Part shown: in pieces, positions 1-8,732 of the stretch
Layout of the letters: each line of letters opens with the position of its first letter
Numbering within the stretch: position 1 is the first letter of the stretch
Assembly: GCA_964473025.1 (NCBI GenBank)
Contig: CAYYMZ010000007.1
Coordinates: 1 to 37,022, forward strand
Reading direction: 5' to 3'
DNA from: CAYYMZ01 sp964473025
GTDB lineage: Bacteria > Patescibacteriota > UBA1384 > DTJR01
DNA length: 37,022 nucleotides
Notes under the pieces: model-generated
What the model was told of the DNA's origin: nothing
Database searches by the model: none
The model's input: only the letters and a program-made list of their open reading frames with translations
Position numbers and translations under genes: made by a program

Positions 1-682
1 CGCCGATCTGTAAAACGTTAATGATAAGACGTGAGAGGATTTCGGCAACAATAAATTTCCAGGTTTTTAGAGGCGTTGTCGTGATTCTCTTTAAAATTTT
101 ATCTTCTCGATATCTTGACATGCTGACCGAGATGCCGATAACCGATGAGTTCATAAGCGCTAACCCCAAAATTCCCGCGAGCACGAAGTCGAAATAACTT
201 AATGTACGATCGCTTGTTTTCTCTTCATCGACATTAAATACCGGTTTTGCTCCCTGTATTTGAAAACTTGCTTGGGTTAGATAACTTTGGACATAACCAG
301 TTATAACCGAATTGGCCTGTGCGTTTCCCGGATCAACAATAACTTTTACTGATTTTGGTGAATCGGGAGACAAATTGCCGAAACCCTCCGGAATTACAAT
401 TCCGGCTGAGATCTTGCTTTTCTTTATCTCGTTTTTTATGTCATTTTCAGCAATGTTTTTGTCGACTCTAAACAAGGTACTGTCCGAGATCGATTTATCT
501 AAATTTTGGGCAAGTTGCGTACTTGAATCGTTAACCAGTGCTACCGATCCAACGGAAGTATTTTCCCCAAAAAAGAAACCGAAGATAATCGTGAATAGGA
601 CAGGAAACATAAAAGCCCAAAACAGCGATTGCTTGTTTCTAAACAACATTTTTATGTCAGTTGTGAATAATCTCCAAAACAT
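1..682 (-). CDS. ABC-2 type transporter permease (partial, C-terminus beyond window)
   Basis: The reverse strand reads from an ATG at 682 to the window edge without a stop, about 227 residues. It starts MFWRLFTTDIKMLFRNKQ, then a hydrophobic stretch rich in F/I/V near residues 18-35, a long extracytoplasmic-type soluble segment, and renewed membrane segments after about residue 165, including FDFVLAGILGLALMNSS. This is the layout of ABC-2 permeases of the YhgE/DrrB type with a large first loop. The start lies 1 nt after the stop of the ATPase gene, with an AGGA upstream, so the two are translationally coupled and form one exporter. As the last visible gene of the operon it probably exports the product made by the upstream enzymes. 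The family call is firm; the substrate is inferred. Confidence 0.85.
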   Translation of the reverse strand, partial: MFWRLFTTDIKMLFRNKQSLFWAFMFPVLFTIIFGFFFGENTSVGSVALVNDSSTQLAQNLDKSISDSTLFRVDKNIAENDIKNEIKKSKISAGIVIPEGFGNLSPDSPKSVKVIVDPGNAQANSVITGYVQSYLTQASFQIQGAKPVFNVDEEKTSDRTLSYFDFVLAGILGLALMNSSVIGISVSMSRYREDKILKRITTTPLKTWKFIVAEILSRLIINVLQIG

Positions 683-683
683 A

Positions 684-1601
684 TTAATCCTCTAAAATTG
701 TCCGTCCCGTTAATTCGATAAAAACATCCTCAAGTGTGGCACTGCCGACAATCAGGTTTTCAGGGTTTAATTTTTGTACATACGCGAGAGCGTGATTGAC
801 ATCCCCTTGCTTTTTGAGCCGAAGTTCAAAAAGCTTCTCTTTGCCAAAGACGTTACTCATCTCACCGTACGAAGATATTTTTTTGAAAATTTGTTTGTTA
901 ATGTTTTTGGCAATAAACTTAATGACATATGGGTTTCTGGCTTTTTCGATTAATTTATGAGTTTCGTCTATGGCCAGGATTTTACCTTTTTCCATAATAG
1001 CAACGTGGTCACATAAAACTTCCGCTTCTTCCATGTAATGCGTAGTCAAAATGATCGTTTTTTTCTGCGCTTTAATTTTAGAAATAATTCCCCAGAGATT
1101 TCGGCGGGCGAGAGGATCCAAACCGGTCGTTGGCTCATCTAAGAAAACAATTTCAGGATCATTAACTAAACTGGCAATGATCGAAAAACGCTGGCGTTGT
1201 CCACCCGAAAGGTTGTTAACAAATGCATTGGCTTTGTCGGTTAGGTCAACCATTTCGAGCAAATCTTTTGGTTTTACGCACGTAGGATAAAAAGAGCAGA
1301 ACAGGCTAAGTATTTCGTTTAAGGTCAGAAAACTATAATATGCCGATGATTGAAGTTGAACGCCAATTTTTTGCTTAATCGAGTTGATTCCGTGTTTGAT
1401 GTCGTGCCCTAAAACGGATATTTTACCCGATGTCGGCTTGCGCAGCCCCTCAATAACTTCCAAGGTGGTTGTTTTACCCGCACCATTTTCGCCAAGTAAT
1501 CCAAATACTTCTCCCTTTTGGACAACAAAAGAAATATTGTTGACAGCTGATAGCTTACCGTACTTTTTAACTAACTTTTTTACTTCAATTACATTTTTCA
1601 T
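684..1601 (-). CDS. ABC transporter ATP-binding protein (exporter, CcmA/DrrA type)
   Basis: A 305-residue nucleotide-binding subunit. Visible motifs are Walker A GENGAGKT (about 37-44), signature LSGGQ (131-135), Walker B IVFLDEP (151-157) and the switch histidine in TTHYME. A C-terminal extension of about 90 residues is typical of DrrA-like ABC-2 ATPases. I place the start at the ATG at 1601 (MKNVIEVKKL). An in-frame ATG at 1637 would add 12 residues unlike the family and would overlap the preceding gene by 4 nt. The SD is weak at 1601, so the longer form is not excluded. It sits between the APH-like kinase gene and its cognate permease on the same strand. Drug or natural-product efflux, as self-protection, is the likely role from context. 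Confidence 0.9.
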   Translation of the reverse strand: MKNVIEVKKLVKKYGKLSAVNNISFVVQKGEVFGLLGENGAGKTTTLEVIEGLRKPTSGKISVLGHDIKHGINSIKQKIGVQLQSSAYYSFLTLNEILSLFCSFYPTCVKPKDLLEMVDLTDKANAFVNNLSGGQRQRFSIIASLVNDPEIVFLDEPTTGLDPLARRNLWGIISKIKAQKKTIILTTHYMEEAEVLCDHVAIMEKGKILAIDETHKLIEKARNPYVIKFIAKNINKQIFKKISSYGEMSNVFGKEKLFELRLKKQGDVNHALAYVQKLNPENLIVGSATLEDVFIELTGRTILED

Positions 1602-1633
1602 CGGCTCTAGGATAACAAAAATACGGATGAGGT

Positions 1634-2473
1634 TCAATTATGTCTTCGGTGTGTTCTAAAAAACTTACGATATTTTTCAATGTCGAGATGATACCCAAAT
1701 TGGTCAATTAATTGAAAGTACTCAATCTTGAATGTGTCTACCTTGCTTGTTTTGCCATAACATTTGTAAAAAAGCCCGATCCACTCTTTGCCGAAATTTC
1801 TCGTAATGCTGCCTTCGATAGCTGAAAAGTCCTTATACGGATCACTAGGGCCACAATCGCCAACATCAAGAAACCCATAACTATCTTTGGCAATCAAAAT
1901 ATTTGGCAAACAGTAATCACTATGCACAATTACGCTGTCAGAAATTTTCCCTTTTACTCGCTTAAGATAAGAAAATATTTCTTCGGGCGTCTTGCCATTG
2001 TTAGCTTTTTGGAAATCCTTTATTTTTATTAGACCAAACTTGAGACATGTTTGAATATGTATTAAGTCGTCGTCAAGGGTTCTTAATTTTCCGCTTCCAC
2101 TCATGCTAATTGAGTGAAACTGTTTTAACGCCGTGGCGACAATGCGAAGTATCTCTTTTCTGTCCATGTTTGTGATTTTATGAACTGCCAAACCATCAAG
2201 GGCTGACAACAGTAAATATTTCGTTCCATCACTTCTATCCACAAAATAATTTAAAACTTTCGGGACATTGACCCCCTTATTTTTTAGCCACTCTAAGGCA
2301 TTTTTCTCTCTGGCTAAAGATTCAGCGGCAACTCCTTCGCCTATCTTCAAAAAGACTACCTCACCATTTTTGCTTTCAAATTTTAAATTTTTGCCCCCGA
2401 GTCGGCTCGAACTTTTTTCGACTAAACTATGGTTTTCTAATCCCATTTTTTTAATTACAAGTGCAGTTATCAT
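1634..2473 (-). CDS. APH(3')-like phosphotransferase
   Basis: A 279-residue small-molecule kinase of the aminoglycoside/choline phosphotransferase fold. The ATP-binding lysine is in VVFLKIG (K43). The catalytic loop is HSDYCLPN (184-191), with D186 as the predicted base and N191. The metal-binding aspartate is in FLDVGDCG (D203). The region from 201 onward, including YKDFS, the following helix and a late QLIDQFGYH, matches the APH(3') class better than generic choline kinases. A serine replaces the usual glycine of HGD. Four nt separate it from the upstream FemAB-like gene. In a biosynthetic operon such a kinase can inactivate the product or an intermediate inside the producer, or phosphorylate a biosynthetic hydroxyl. 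Fold and motifs are seen; substrate is unknown. Confidence 0.82.
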   Translation of the reverse strand: MITALVIKKMGLENHSLVEKSSSRLGGKNLKFESKNGEVVFLKIGEGVAAESLAREKNALEWLKNKGVNVPKVLNYFVDRSDGTKYLLLSALDGLAVHKITNMDRKEILRIVATALKQFHSISMSGSGKLRTLDDDLIHIQTCLKFGLIKIKDFQKANNGKTPEEIFSYLKRVKGKISDSVIVHSDYCLPNILIAKDSYGFLDVGDCGPSDPYKDFSAIEGSITRNFGKEWIGLFYKCYGKTSKVDTFKIEYFQLIDQFGYHLDIEKYRKFFRTHRRHN

Positions 2474-2476
2474 GTC

Positions 2477-3415
2477 TTATATTTTTATTAATCTTTCGGG
2501 GATATTGATTGATTTTTCGATCATTTTATATAGAGATTTTTTTTCCTTGCTCCAAAAAACATGGCCATAAGGCACGATTTTACAATTGAATCCCGAATAA
2601 TAATAATCGACTTTTTGCAGAAGCGAACCCTCGAAATCAAATTTCTTTAAATGTTTTTTCTTCAGTGCCCAGTTAGCTCCTTCGACTATCAGTGCGCTCG
2701 TGGTACCGCGAGGAGCAACATTAGACTGCCATGAATGCATCATATAAGCCGTATCGGAATCAGTCGCTATAAATATGCCTGCGCATGGCTTTTTGTCTTG
2801 GTATGCAGAAATGGTTTTTGCATGACCATTTTTGATTAGGTTAACTGATGATTTTTGTCTGGCAGATCTTTCCTCTTTTGATCCTTTTATTGCTTGGTCA
2901 AAATCAAATTTTGAATAATCAGCACCGATTTCTATTCGTATTAGTTTCTTCGCATTTTTAATGTGATTTCTCAGTTTGCTTGACATTTTTCCATACTCAA
3001 GCGGTCTTTCTAAAATATGTGTGTGCCTCCATTCTACAAATGCTCCTAGGCTTTGAATCGGAGCAAATTCTTTAAATTCAGGATCGAATGGAAGGTTGAT
3101 ATCATCACAATTATTTGTTAAATATTCCAATAGTTTATAGGCAACTTCTCTTCTTTTTAGGTTATTTTTTTCAAATAAATAAGGTGACGAGTAGGGGAGG
3201 AATCTATATTCTCGACGAGCTGTTTTTCTTTCTCCGGCATCAGCCAGAGGAACAGCCCATATTCCAGCTAAACTATTTCCCCTGAAAGCCGAGAGAAGAA
3301 TTTTATTTTTATAACACATAGTCAATTCAGGTATGAGCCACAAAGGAATATTCCTCGCATTTTTAATTAATGCATCATATTTTTTTTGGCTCAACTTTTT
3401 TACTCGTACGCTCAT
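2477..3415 (-). CDS. FemAB/BioF2-like GNAT-fold acyltransferase
   Basis: A 312-residue protein of the Acetyltransf_6/FemAB group. Supporting segments are the N-terminal KNKILLSAFRGNSLAGIWAVP, a central basic helical stretch (about 145-190), the cofactor-side strand KKPCAGIFIATDSDTAYMMHSW (about 206-226), and the C-terminal block KFDFEGSLLQ followed by YYSGFNCKIVPY, which is the usual FDFEGS...F..GF pattern of this family. These enzymes transfer an aminoacyl group from tRNA (Fem ligases, PacB in pacidamycin) or acetyl from CoA. It lies 5 nt from the DegT gene and 3 nt from the kinase gene. With a LysRS-like ligase in the same operon, tRNA- or adenylate-dependent amide formation is attractive, but that is inference. 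Confidence 0.75.
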   Translation of the reverse strand: MSVRVKKLSQKKYDALIKNARNIPLWLIPELTMCYKNKILLSAFRGNSLAGIWAVPLADAGERKTARREYRFLPYSSPYLFEKNNLKRREVAYKLLEYLTNNCDDINLPFDPEFKEFAPIQSLGAFVEWRHTHILERPLEYGKMSSKLRNHIKNAKKLIRIEIGADYSKFDFDQAIKGSKEERSARQKSSVNLIKNGHAKTISAYQDKKPCAGIFIATDSDTAYMMHSWQSNVAPRGTTSALIVEGANWALKKKHLKKFDFEGSLLQKVDYYYSGFNCKIVPYGHVFWSKEKKSLYKMIEKSINIPERLIKI

Positions 3416-3420
3416 TTTAA

Positions 3421-4605
3421 TTAGACGATAAGTCTTAATTTGTGTAAAGTTTTTATTTCTTTAACAATTTTTTTCAAATCGTTACCCGATAATGTTGGTG
3501 GAATCGAAAGGAAAACCAATCTTTTTGAAATATCTTCCGCATTCTTGCAAATAAATGATCCTAAATACCTTGGCGTCATTTCCATTTTTTCAAAAATTCC
3601 ATGCTTATAATAAGGTCTATCCCATAAATATCTAAATTCAATTTTGCTATTTTTTGCGTGTGATATTATGTCGACTGTTTTTTTTACAGATGCAGCGAGA
3701 AACAAAATATTCATACAGGTTTCGCCTTTAACATCCGAGCTATTTATAATAGAAGTTATTTTAAGATTACTCACACCACCTAGAATGAAATCTCGATTCT
3801 TCTTTTGCGTGGCTATCATAACGGGCAACTTGCCAATCTGCACATTCAGAATTGCGGCGCGAAGGTTGTCCATCCTTAAGTTATCGCCAATTATTGCCTC
3901 ATCTGTGTCCCACGATCTAAGCTCTCTCACTATTCCGTGGTCTGAATAAATTTTCGTTTTTCTATAATAATCTCTGTTATTTGTAATAATCATCCCACCT
4001 TCCCCTGATGAAATTTGTTTATATTGCTGAAAGCTAAAAACGCCCATATCCCCAAAACAACCGGCAGGTGTGTGACCATATTTAGCTCCAAATGCCTGGC
4101 AGGCATCCTCAATGACGGGGATATTTTTTTTGTGAGCTAATTTAATGATCGGGCTTATATTGAATGTTCTGCCTTGAAGATGTACGGGAATGATTGCGAC
4201 GCAACCCTTATTAATCTCGGTTTTTAACTGAAACAAATCCATACCTGTATCTAAGTTGAGATCGATTGGTATTGGTATGGCACCAAGACTGATTACTGCG
4301 GCGGGGGTGGCAATAAATGTGTATGCACTTATTAATACTCGGTCGCCAGGCTTAATTTCAAGCGCCCTTAGGCTAGCTTTTAGGGCACTTGTTCCACTGT
4401 TCAGTCCGTGAGCGTATTTTACGCCAAGGTATCTTTTAACTTTATTTTCAAAAATATCTGTCGGAGATGGTTTTTTGCCTGAATAACGGAAGATCTTACC
4501 ATCCAAAAGAACGCAAGATATCGCATCTAACTCCTTGCGGTCGTAAAGTAAATCGCCGAATTCATTGGGATTTATTCTAGTGTTTCTTTTAATTCTTTTA
4601 CCCAT
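3421..4605 (-). CDS. DegT/DnrJ/EryC1/StrS-family PLP-dependent aminotransferase
   Basis: A full-length 394-residue member. The N-terminal phosphate-binding region HGLNSGTSALKASLRAL (about 66-82), the PLP-contacting EDACQAFGA (166-174), and SFQQYKQISSGEGG (191-204) with K196 as Schiff-base lysine are all present. The C-terminal region has the family's RMDNLRAAI motif, which helps shape the substrate pocket. Members aminate keto-sugars or cyclitols, typically from Glu or Gln. The start at 4605 lies inside the 3' end of the preceding, related gene (34-nt overlap in another frame). In this operon it would aminate a keto-sugar-like intermediate made after the glycosyltransfer and radical SAM steps. 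The exact substrate cannot be read from sequence. Confidence 0.88.
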   Translation of the reverse strand: MGKRIKRNTRINPNEFGDLLYDRKELDAISCVLLDGKIFRYSGKKPSPTDIFENKVKRYLGVKYAHGLNSGTSALKASLRALEIKPGDRVLISAYTFIATPAAVISLGAIPIPIDLNLDTGMDLFQLKTEINKGCVAIIPVHLQGRTFNISPIIKLAHKKNIPVIEDACQAFGAKYGHTPAGCFGDMGVFSFQQYKQISSGEGGMIITNNRDYYRKTKIYSDHGIVRELRSWDTDEAIIGDNLRMDNLRAAILNVQIGKLPVMIATQKKNRDFILGGVSNLKITSIINSSDVKGETCMNILFLAASVKKTVDIISHAKNSKIEFRYLWDRPYYKHGIFEKMEMTPRYLGSFICKNAEDISKRLVFLSIPPTLSGNDLKKIVKEIKTLHKLRLIV

Positions 4606-5558
4606 GATTTTATATTCTTTAGCGTGTTTCTAGCCGTAAACAAATCAACTCTGCGTCCTGTTCTTGTACCGTTATCTATAACAAGACTATTATACTTTAA
4701 GGCCATTGGTATTTTACTTAGTTCTGATTTATGAGGCAATTCATAAAGAACGTGATGCTTATCTGCCAGAAATAAGGCACTGTCGAAAGTTTTCTTCGAA
4801 TCAATAAAAATCGGAAACTTGTACCAGTTTGCCACATCGCCTTTTTGAAGATTCCAGATTCTAATTTTCAGAGAGTCTAATTCTTTTCTAAGTAAGTTTG
4901 CAATACGGACCGAACTGCGAAAACTTAAATCACCCTTGGTTACAAGTTTTTTGATATCAATCTCAGTCGTCTGAGGAAAAGTATATGGCAAAATCGCCTC
5001 CGAATTTTCCCTGGAAGCTTTGTTATTAAAATCCAGATACTTTTTAAATGAACTGCTGTTCGAAAATAGAGCTCCGCCAATACCTAAACCAAGGGGTTTC
5101 ATCATACCAAAAGAAGTAATAACGTAATTACTATGACCGCCAATATGAAAGCCGGAATATTTTAATCTCCATGCTTGGGCAGCATCTTCTATAATCACGG
5201 TGTCTCCTGGTAGTAATTCCCTGAAAGATTTTACATCAACCGGTATTCCCATGTTATGAACCAGAATCACCGCTTTTATCTTATATTTTGCCAAAATAGG
5301 CTTAATATCATCAACGGTCAGGATAATGCCATTTTGAGGAGTAATTATTATTGGTTTAGCCTGAACTCTGACTACGCTGAGTAAAATGCGATAACAGACG
5401 CTGTCGGGAAGTACCACATAATCACCCTTTTTTATCCCAGCTGAATATAAAGCGCTTTCAATTGCAAGCGTGCCTGAATAGACGATTTCGCCGTATTTCT
5501 TTTGAAAATACCTGGCCAATCTGTCCCCATCCGATCGTTGCTTTGGTAAGTTTTTCAT
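4572..5558 (-). CDS. Divergent DegT/DnrJ-like PLP-dependent enzyme
   Basis: A 328-residue protein, shorter than its neighbour but with the same core: SGTLAIESALYSAGIKKGDYV (about 28-48), IIEDAAQAW (122-130), and SFGMMKPLGLGIGG (149-162) with K154 where the Schiff-base lysine belongs. The usual SFxxxKxxxxGEGG becomes GIGG, losing the glutamate. The C-terminal third is reduced. The start codon shares its A with the stop of the radical SAM gene (TGATG), so the pair are translationally coupled. It could be a second aminotransferase, a PLP-dependent dehydratase (some DegT homologues dehydrate), or a heterodimer partner of the next gene. Family is clear; reaction is uncertain. Confidence 0.8.
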   Translation of the reverse strand: MKNLPKQRSDGDRLARYFQKKYGEIVYSGTLAIESALYSAGIKKGDYVVLPDSVCYRILLSVVRVQAKPIIITPQNGIILTVDDIKPILAKYKIKAVILVHNMGIPVDVKSFRELLPGDTVIIEDAAQAWRLKYSGFHIGGHSNYVITSFGMMKPLGLGIGGALFSNSSSFKKYLDFNNKASRENSEAILPYTFPQTTEIDIKKLVTKGDLSFRSSVRIANLLRKELDSLKIRIWNLQKGDVANWYKFPIFIDSKKTFDSALFLADKHHVLYELPHKSELSKIPMALKYNSLVIDNGTRTGRRVDLFTARNTLKNIKSWVKELKETLE

Positions 5559-6559
5559 CAGAACGAAAAAATGTCATCCTCTAAGATGTCTGGGTGTTCA
5601 CCAAGAAAAGCATTTATTGGCTCGCAACCTTTACAAATCCTCGACCCATTGTTATTTAAATAAGTTACCAGGGGCTGTATTGTTCCGTCATTTAATCCTT
5701 CTAGGGTCACGTTATTATTAAAATCTACGTCCCTTAATCTCCATGGCACACAATTACAAGCTGCCAGTTTGTCTGATTGCGGGATATAAAACCTAACTTT
5801 TTTCACTAATTCACACTTACTTTTAGGGGTATATGGGATTCCCTCGGTAAAATATCTGACTGTTTCGCTTTTGTTGCGTCCAGCCCATTGTTTTGAGTAT
5901 CCCAATAATTTCGGCTTATCAATTTTTCTTACCAATATCTTAAAATCTTCATAGATTTTTAACCAGTTACTGAGTTTTCTGTTCTGCCATAAGTTACCCG
6001 GGCCTTTTATTGGAATTAACGACCATTGGTCTACGCCTAGCTTTGATAAAAGATTCAACATCTTCCCAAGATCACCGATATTATGATGACTTACAACGGT
6101 GTTGACGCGAATAATGACGTTTTTATTTGATAATTTAATATCCCTAATACCTTTCGTAGCATTTAAAAAAATTCCTGGTAAATTCCTGAGTTTATCGTGT
6201 ATCTCAGGTGTGCTTCCGTCAAGACTCAAAACCACCTGATCAAGACCCTTTTTAGCAAGTGAAGCTGCATGTAATGGCAGTAAATAACCATTAGTAATTA
6301 TGGAAGTTTTAAATCCCTGCTTGTGAAGGTATTCGATATAATCCGGGGTATTTGAATCAAGAAGAGGCTCCCCTCCCGTAAATCTGATTAGTTTGATCCC
6401 CGACTTCTTTGCTGCCGTAGCAATTTTTTTTACCTGGTCTTTATTCAAAAAAGGCTTACCATGCCTCTTCGCATAGTCGCACATAAAACATCCTGCGTTG
6501 CAGTTTTCAGTTGATCGGACAAACATTATTATAGGTCTGTTTCTTTTGAAATTATTCAT
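5558..6559 (-). CDS. Radical SAM protein with extra C-terminal cysteines
   Basis: A 333-residue radical SAM enzyme. The [4Fe-4S]/SAM motif is CNAGCFMC (C20, C24, C27), followed by the SAM-amine-binding GGEP (62-65) and the strand LSLDGSTPEIHD. Five further cysteines, C249, C268, C270, C309 and C312, lie in the C-terminal region and could ligate an auxiliary SPASM/Twitch-like cluster. It is coupled by a TGATG overlap to a PLP enzyme gene. In the blasticidin S and mildiomycin pathways a radical SAM enzyme (BlsE/MilG) decarboxylates cytosylglucuronic acid next to a cytosylglucuronate synthase, and the same gene pairing is seen here. Other radical SAM reactions (epimerisation, dehydrogenation) remain possible. 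Confidence 0.88.
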   Translation of the reverse strand: MNNFKRNRPIIMFVRSTENCNAGCFMCDYAKRHGKPFLNKDQVKKIATAAKKSGIKLIRFTGGEPLLDSNTPDYIEYLHKQGFKTSIITNGYLLPLHAASLAKKGLDQVVLSLDGSTPEIHDKLRNLPGIFLNATKGIRDIKLSNKNVIIRVNTVVSHHNIGDLGKMLNLLSKLGVDQWSLIPIKGPGNLWQNRKLSNWLKIYEDFKILVRKIDKPKLLGYSKQWAGRNKSETVRYFTEGIPYTPKSKCELVKKVRFYIPQSDKLAACNCVPWRLRDVDFNNNVTLEGLNDGTIQPLVTYLNNNGSRICKGCEPINAFLGEHPDILEDDIFSF

Positions 6560-6579
6560 AAGGATGAACTATAGCAAAT

Positions 6580-7611
6580 TTAATCAAGGTTAAAAAGGTT
6601 TTTGATACCAAAGTTCTTTTCATAATTATTTCTAACCCTAGAATCATAAGCTATCTTCCCTCTGGAAAATTGTTTAACTTCTTTTCGATGATCCGAGAAA
6701 ATAACATCAACCCTCTTTATTTCATCGGTTTTAACCAGTGCTTTTAAACTATCTAGACTGCCGTATAAATCTATATATTTATATTTAGTGTCCCCGTATC
6801 TTCTAGGCAGATCCACAGTAAGCAGATAAAATCCTGGGGAATACTTCTTGAAATGATCGTCATAAGACCACTTCAGTACATACAATATTTTATTTATTTC
6901 AACGTTTATCATAAAAGCAACAGGCAAATCGGTTTTGTTACAGGCAAAAACAATCTCGGCAAGACCTGATTTTACCAAATTATTGTAATAATCTATTTGA
7001 TTATCTCGCGAGAACATATCCTGTTTATAAATCCGCTTCCAAGAATTTGATTCCACATTTGAAATCATGTCTTTAACGTCATTACCGCTAAATGTTTTGG
7101 TATGAAGATCCTTCTCAAATTTGGACTTTTGTTTGTCAGCCCTACTCCCGTATCTTTTTCTAACCCTTTTCCAGATTTCTTCTTGGTCAAACGGAGGCTT
7201 AATAATTTGATTTGACAGTCTTTCGTAAATATAAAACTGATCCTTATTTTGGAATGTAGACAAAATCCTACTAGTACGATATACGAGCGGAAAATATAGG
7301 GTGTTTGCGCCTAGGATCGATTTTATTTCTTTGACAAACCCCTCAATTTTATTCTGATCGATATTATTTGTTGTAAGTAAGGGGAACCCTTTGAAGAAAC
7401 ATTCCCAGGTATCGGATGATTTTCTACCAAATGCCGAAACGATTGAATTTTTTATGTCTATTGCGACATAAAAATCGTTGTGTTTATTTTGAATTAAAGC
7501 CGATTCGATTCCATAATAATGATGGAAATGGGTTTGCCCGTATTTAGTGAAGAGTCCATTAATAAATGAGCGGAATTTTTTAAGCTCGATGGTTTTATTA
7601 ATTAATATCAT
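6580..7611 (-). CDS. GNAT/Acetyltransf_6 (BioF2-like) acyltransferase
   Basis: A 343-residue protein with the signature of Acetyltransf_6 proteins in its last third: VAFMINVEINKILYVLKWSY (about 231-250), then a SPGFYLLTVDLPRRYGD-like helix segment and YKYIDLYGSLDSLK. The first half is a diverged GNAT-like domain of the double-GNAT Fem arrangement. It is distinct in sequence from the other transferase in the operon (2477-3415), so the operon encodes two acyl/aminoacyl transferases. It lies 20 nt upstream of the radical SAM gene and 12 nt downstream of the glycosyltransferase gene. Possible roles are adding an aminoacyl group to the nucleoside core or acetylating the product for self-resistance. 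Confidence 0.7.
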   Translation of the reverse strand: MILINKTIELKKFRSFINGLFTKYGQTHFHHYYGIESALIQNKHNDFYVAIDIKNSIVSAFGRKSSDTWECFFKGFPLLTTNNIDQNKIEGFVKEIKSILGANTLYFPLVYRTSRILSTFQNKDQFYIYERLSNQIIKPPFDQEEIWKRVRKRYGSRADKQKSKFEKDLHTKTFSGNDVKDMISNVESNSWKRIYKQDMFSRDNQIDYYNNLVKSGLAEIVFACNKTDLPVAFMINVEINKILYVLKWSYDDHFKKYSPGFYLLTVDLPRRYGDTKYKYIDLYGSLDSLKALVKTDEIKRVDVIFSDHRKEVKQFSRGKIAYDSRVRNNYEKNFGIKNLFNLD

Positions 7612-7623
7612 AGAGTGATCTTT

Positions 7624-8721
7624 CTAGGTTAGATTCCATTTTTTTTCAAGTGCGTCAAATATATTTTTCGCCCCCGTAGATCCCAAGCCCTTCAGAATCT
7701 TTGGTAGTTCTGTGTTCTTGCCTTGAGATAGCATTTGCAAAAAATCCCTCCGTAGTAATGATAATTTTTTCTTATCCTCTAAAATTGATTTTGATGCGGC
7801 GTCGTAATATCCCAAGGCACGTTTCTCGGAGTACGAAAAAAGGTTTGAAGGCGGTTTTATATATTTGCTCCAACTTAGTGCGGGATAATCTTTATTCTCC
7901 AGCAATACCTTATTTATGAGTGATTCCTGACTTAAATTCATTGGCAATAAAAAGCTGATCGGAGTATTGAGGGCTGCCGCTTCACTAGCCGCAGTTTGTC
8001 CTCCGTTAGTTATAAAAAGCTCAGGTCCGGCAATTCTTTTTATAAAATCTGTGTGGCTGGATATTTTTATTTTCTTACTAACGGTCGGGTATTTTTTCAA
8101 ATATTCTTGGGACTTACGGTCCGTCGAGATACCGTTTACAAGTGATTTTGCTATTGCGAGATTTAGCAGGTTTGCAGATAAATCTAAATAGTGGCGAGGA
8201 ATTGGTGCCAATGGATTTTTGCATCCCCCGAGATAGAATTCAATTCCATTGCGCTTAATTAGATTAGATTTTTTTACATCTTCCGTGATCCCACCTACCA
8301 ATATTATTTTATTTTTTTGGCTTGCCGGAATCTTGTTTTTTATTCCTGGATAATTAATCCAGAAAATTATATCGGCAAGAAAATGTTCTTCCGGTATTTC
8401 CCTCCAAAACCAAGAGAGTCCATCGAGAAAAGCCGAGGGGATATTACATTTTTTAGCAGATCTTATGGCAAATCTGTTTTGCGAGCTAACAACATATTTT
8501 CTACCAGATATAGAATTTAATACCTCCGTAATAGAATTTTCGTCTCGGTCATCGATCTCCCTGAAGTCAAATTTACCACTTGCAATGCTACGCAAGTGCT
8601 TACTACCGCAAATGACAATATTTATTTTTGAAGAATGATCAGATAAATATTCAGCAATGCTTATGGCTTTCCCGCTAGGACCATATCCGAACGGATTCGA
8701 AAAAATAAGTACATTTTTCAT
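7624..8721 (-). CDS. GT-B fold glycosyltransferase, cytosylglucuronate-synthase-like
   Basis: A 365-residue protein. The N-terminus VLIFSNPFGYGPSGKAISIA (4-23) is a Rossmann strand plus glycine-rich acceptor loop. A middle section has FLDGLSWFWREIP (98-110). The C-terminal donor-binding block is ELFITNGGQTAASEAAALNTP (about 234-254), typical of GT1/MurG-like enzymes. The layout fits the MilC/BlsD group, which joins free cytosine to glucuronic acid from UDP-GlcA, and its operon contains a base-releasing-type hydrolase and a radical SAM enzyme as in those clusters. Subfamily assignment rests on pattern and context, not on an alignment. A generic antibiotic glycosyltransferase is the main alternative. 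Confidence 0.72.
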   Translation of the reverse strand: MKNVLIFSNPFGYGPSGKAISIAEYLSDHSSKINIVICGSKHLRSIASGKFDFREIDDRDENSITEVLNSISGRKYVVSSQNRFAIRSAKKCNIPSAFLDGLSWFWREIPEEHFLADIIFWINYPGIKNKIPASQKNKIILVGGITEDVKKSNLIKRNGIEFYLGGCKNPLAPIPRHYLDLSANLLNLAIAKSLVNGISTDRKSQEYLKKYPTVSKKIKISSHTDFIKRIAGPELFITNGGQTAASEAAALNTPISFLLPMNLSQESLINKVLLENKDYPALSWSKYIKPPSNLFSYSEKRALGYYDAASKSILEDKKKLSLLRRDFLQMLSQGKNTELPKILKGLGSTGAKNIFDALEKKWNLT

Positions 8722-8732
8722 ACGGACCGTTT

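Noticed and set aside
1634..2473. APH-like gene as an ordinary aminoglycoside-resistance gene
   Set aside because: It is embedded with 3-32 nt gaps in a biosynthetic operon of similar base composition and shows no resistance-cassette context.
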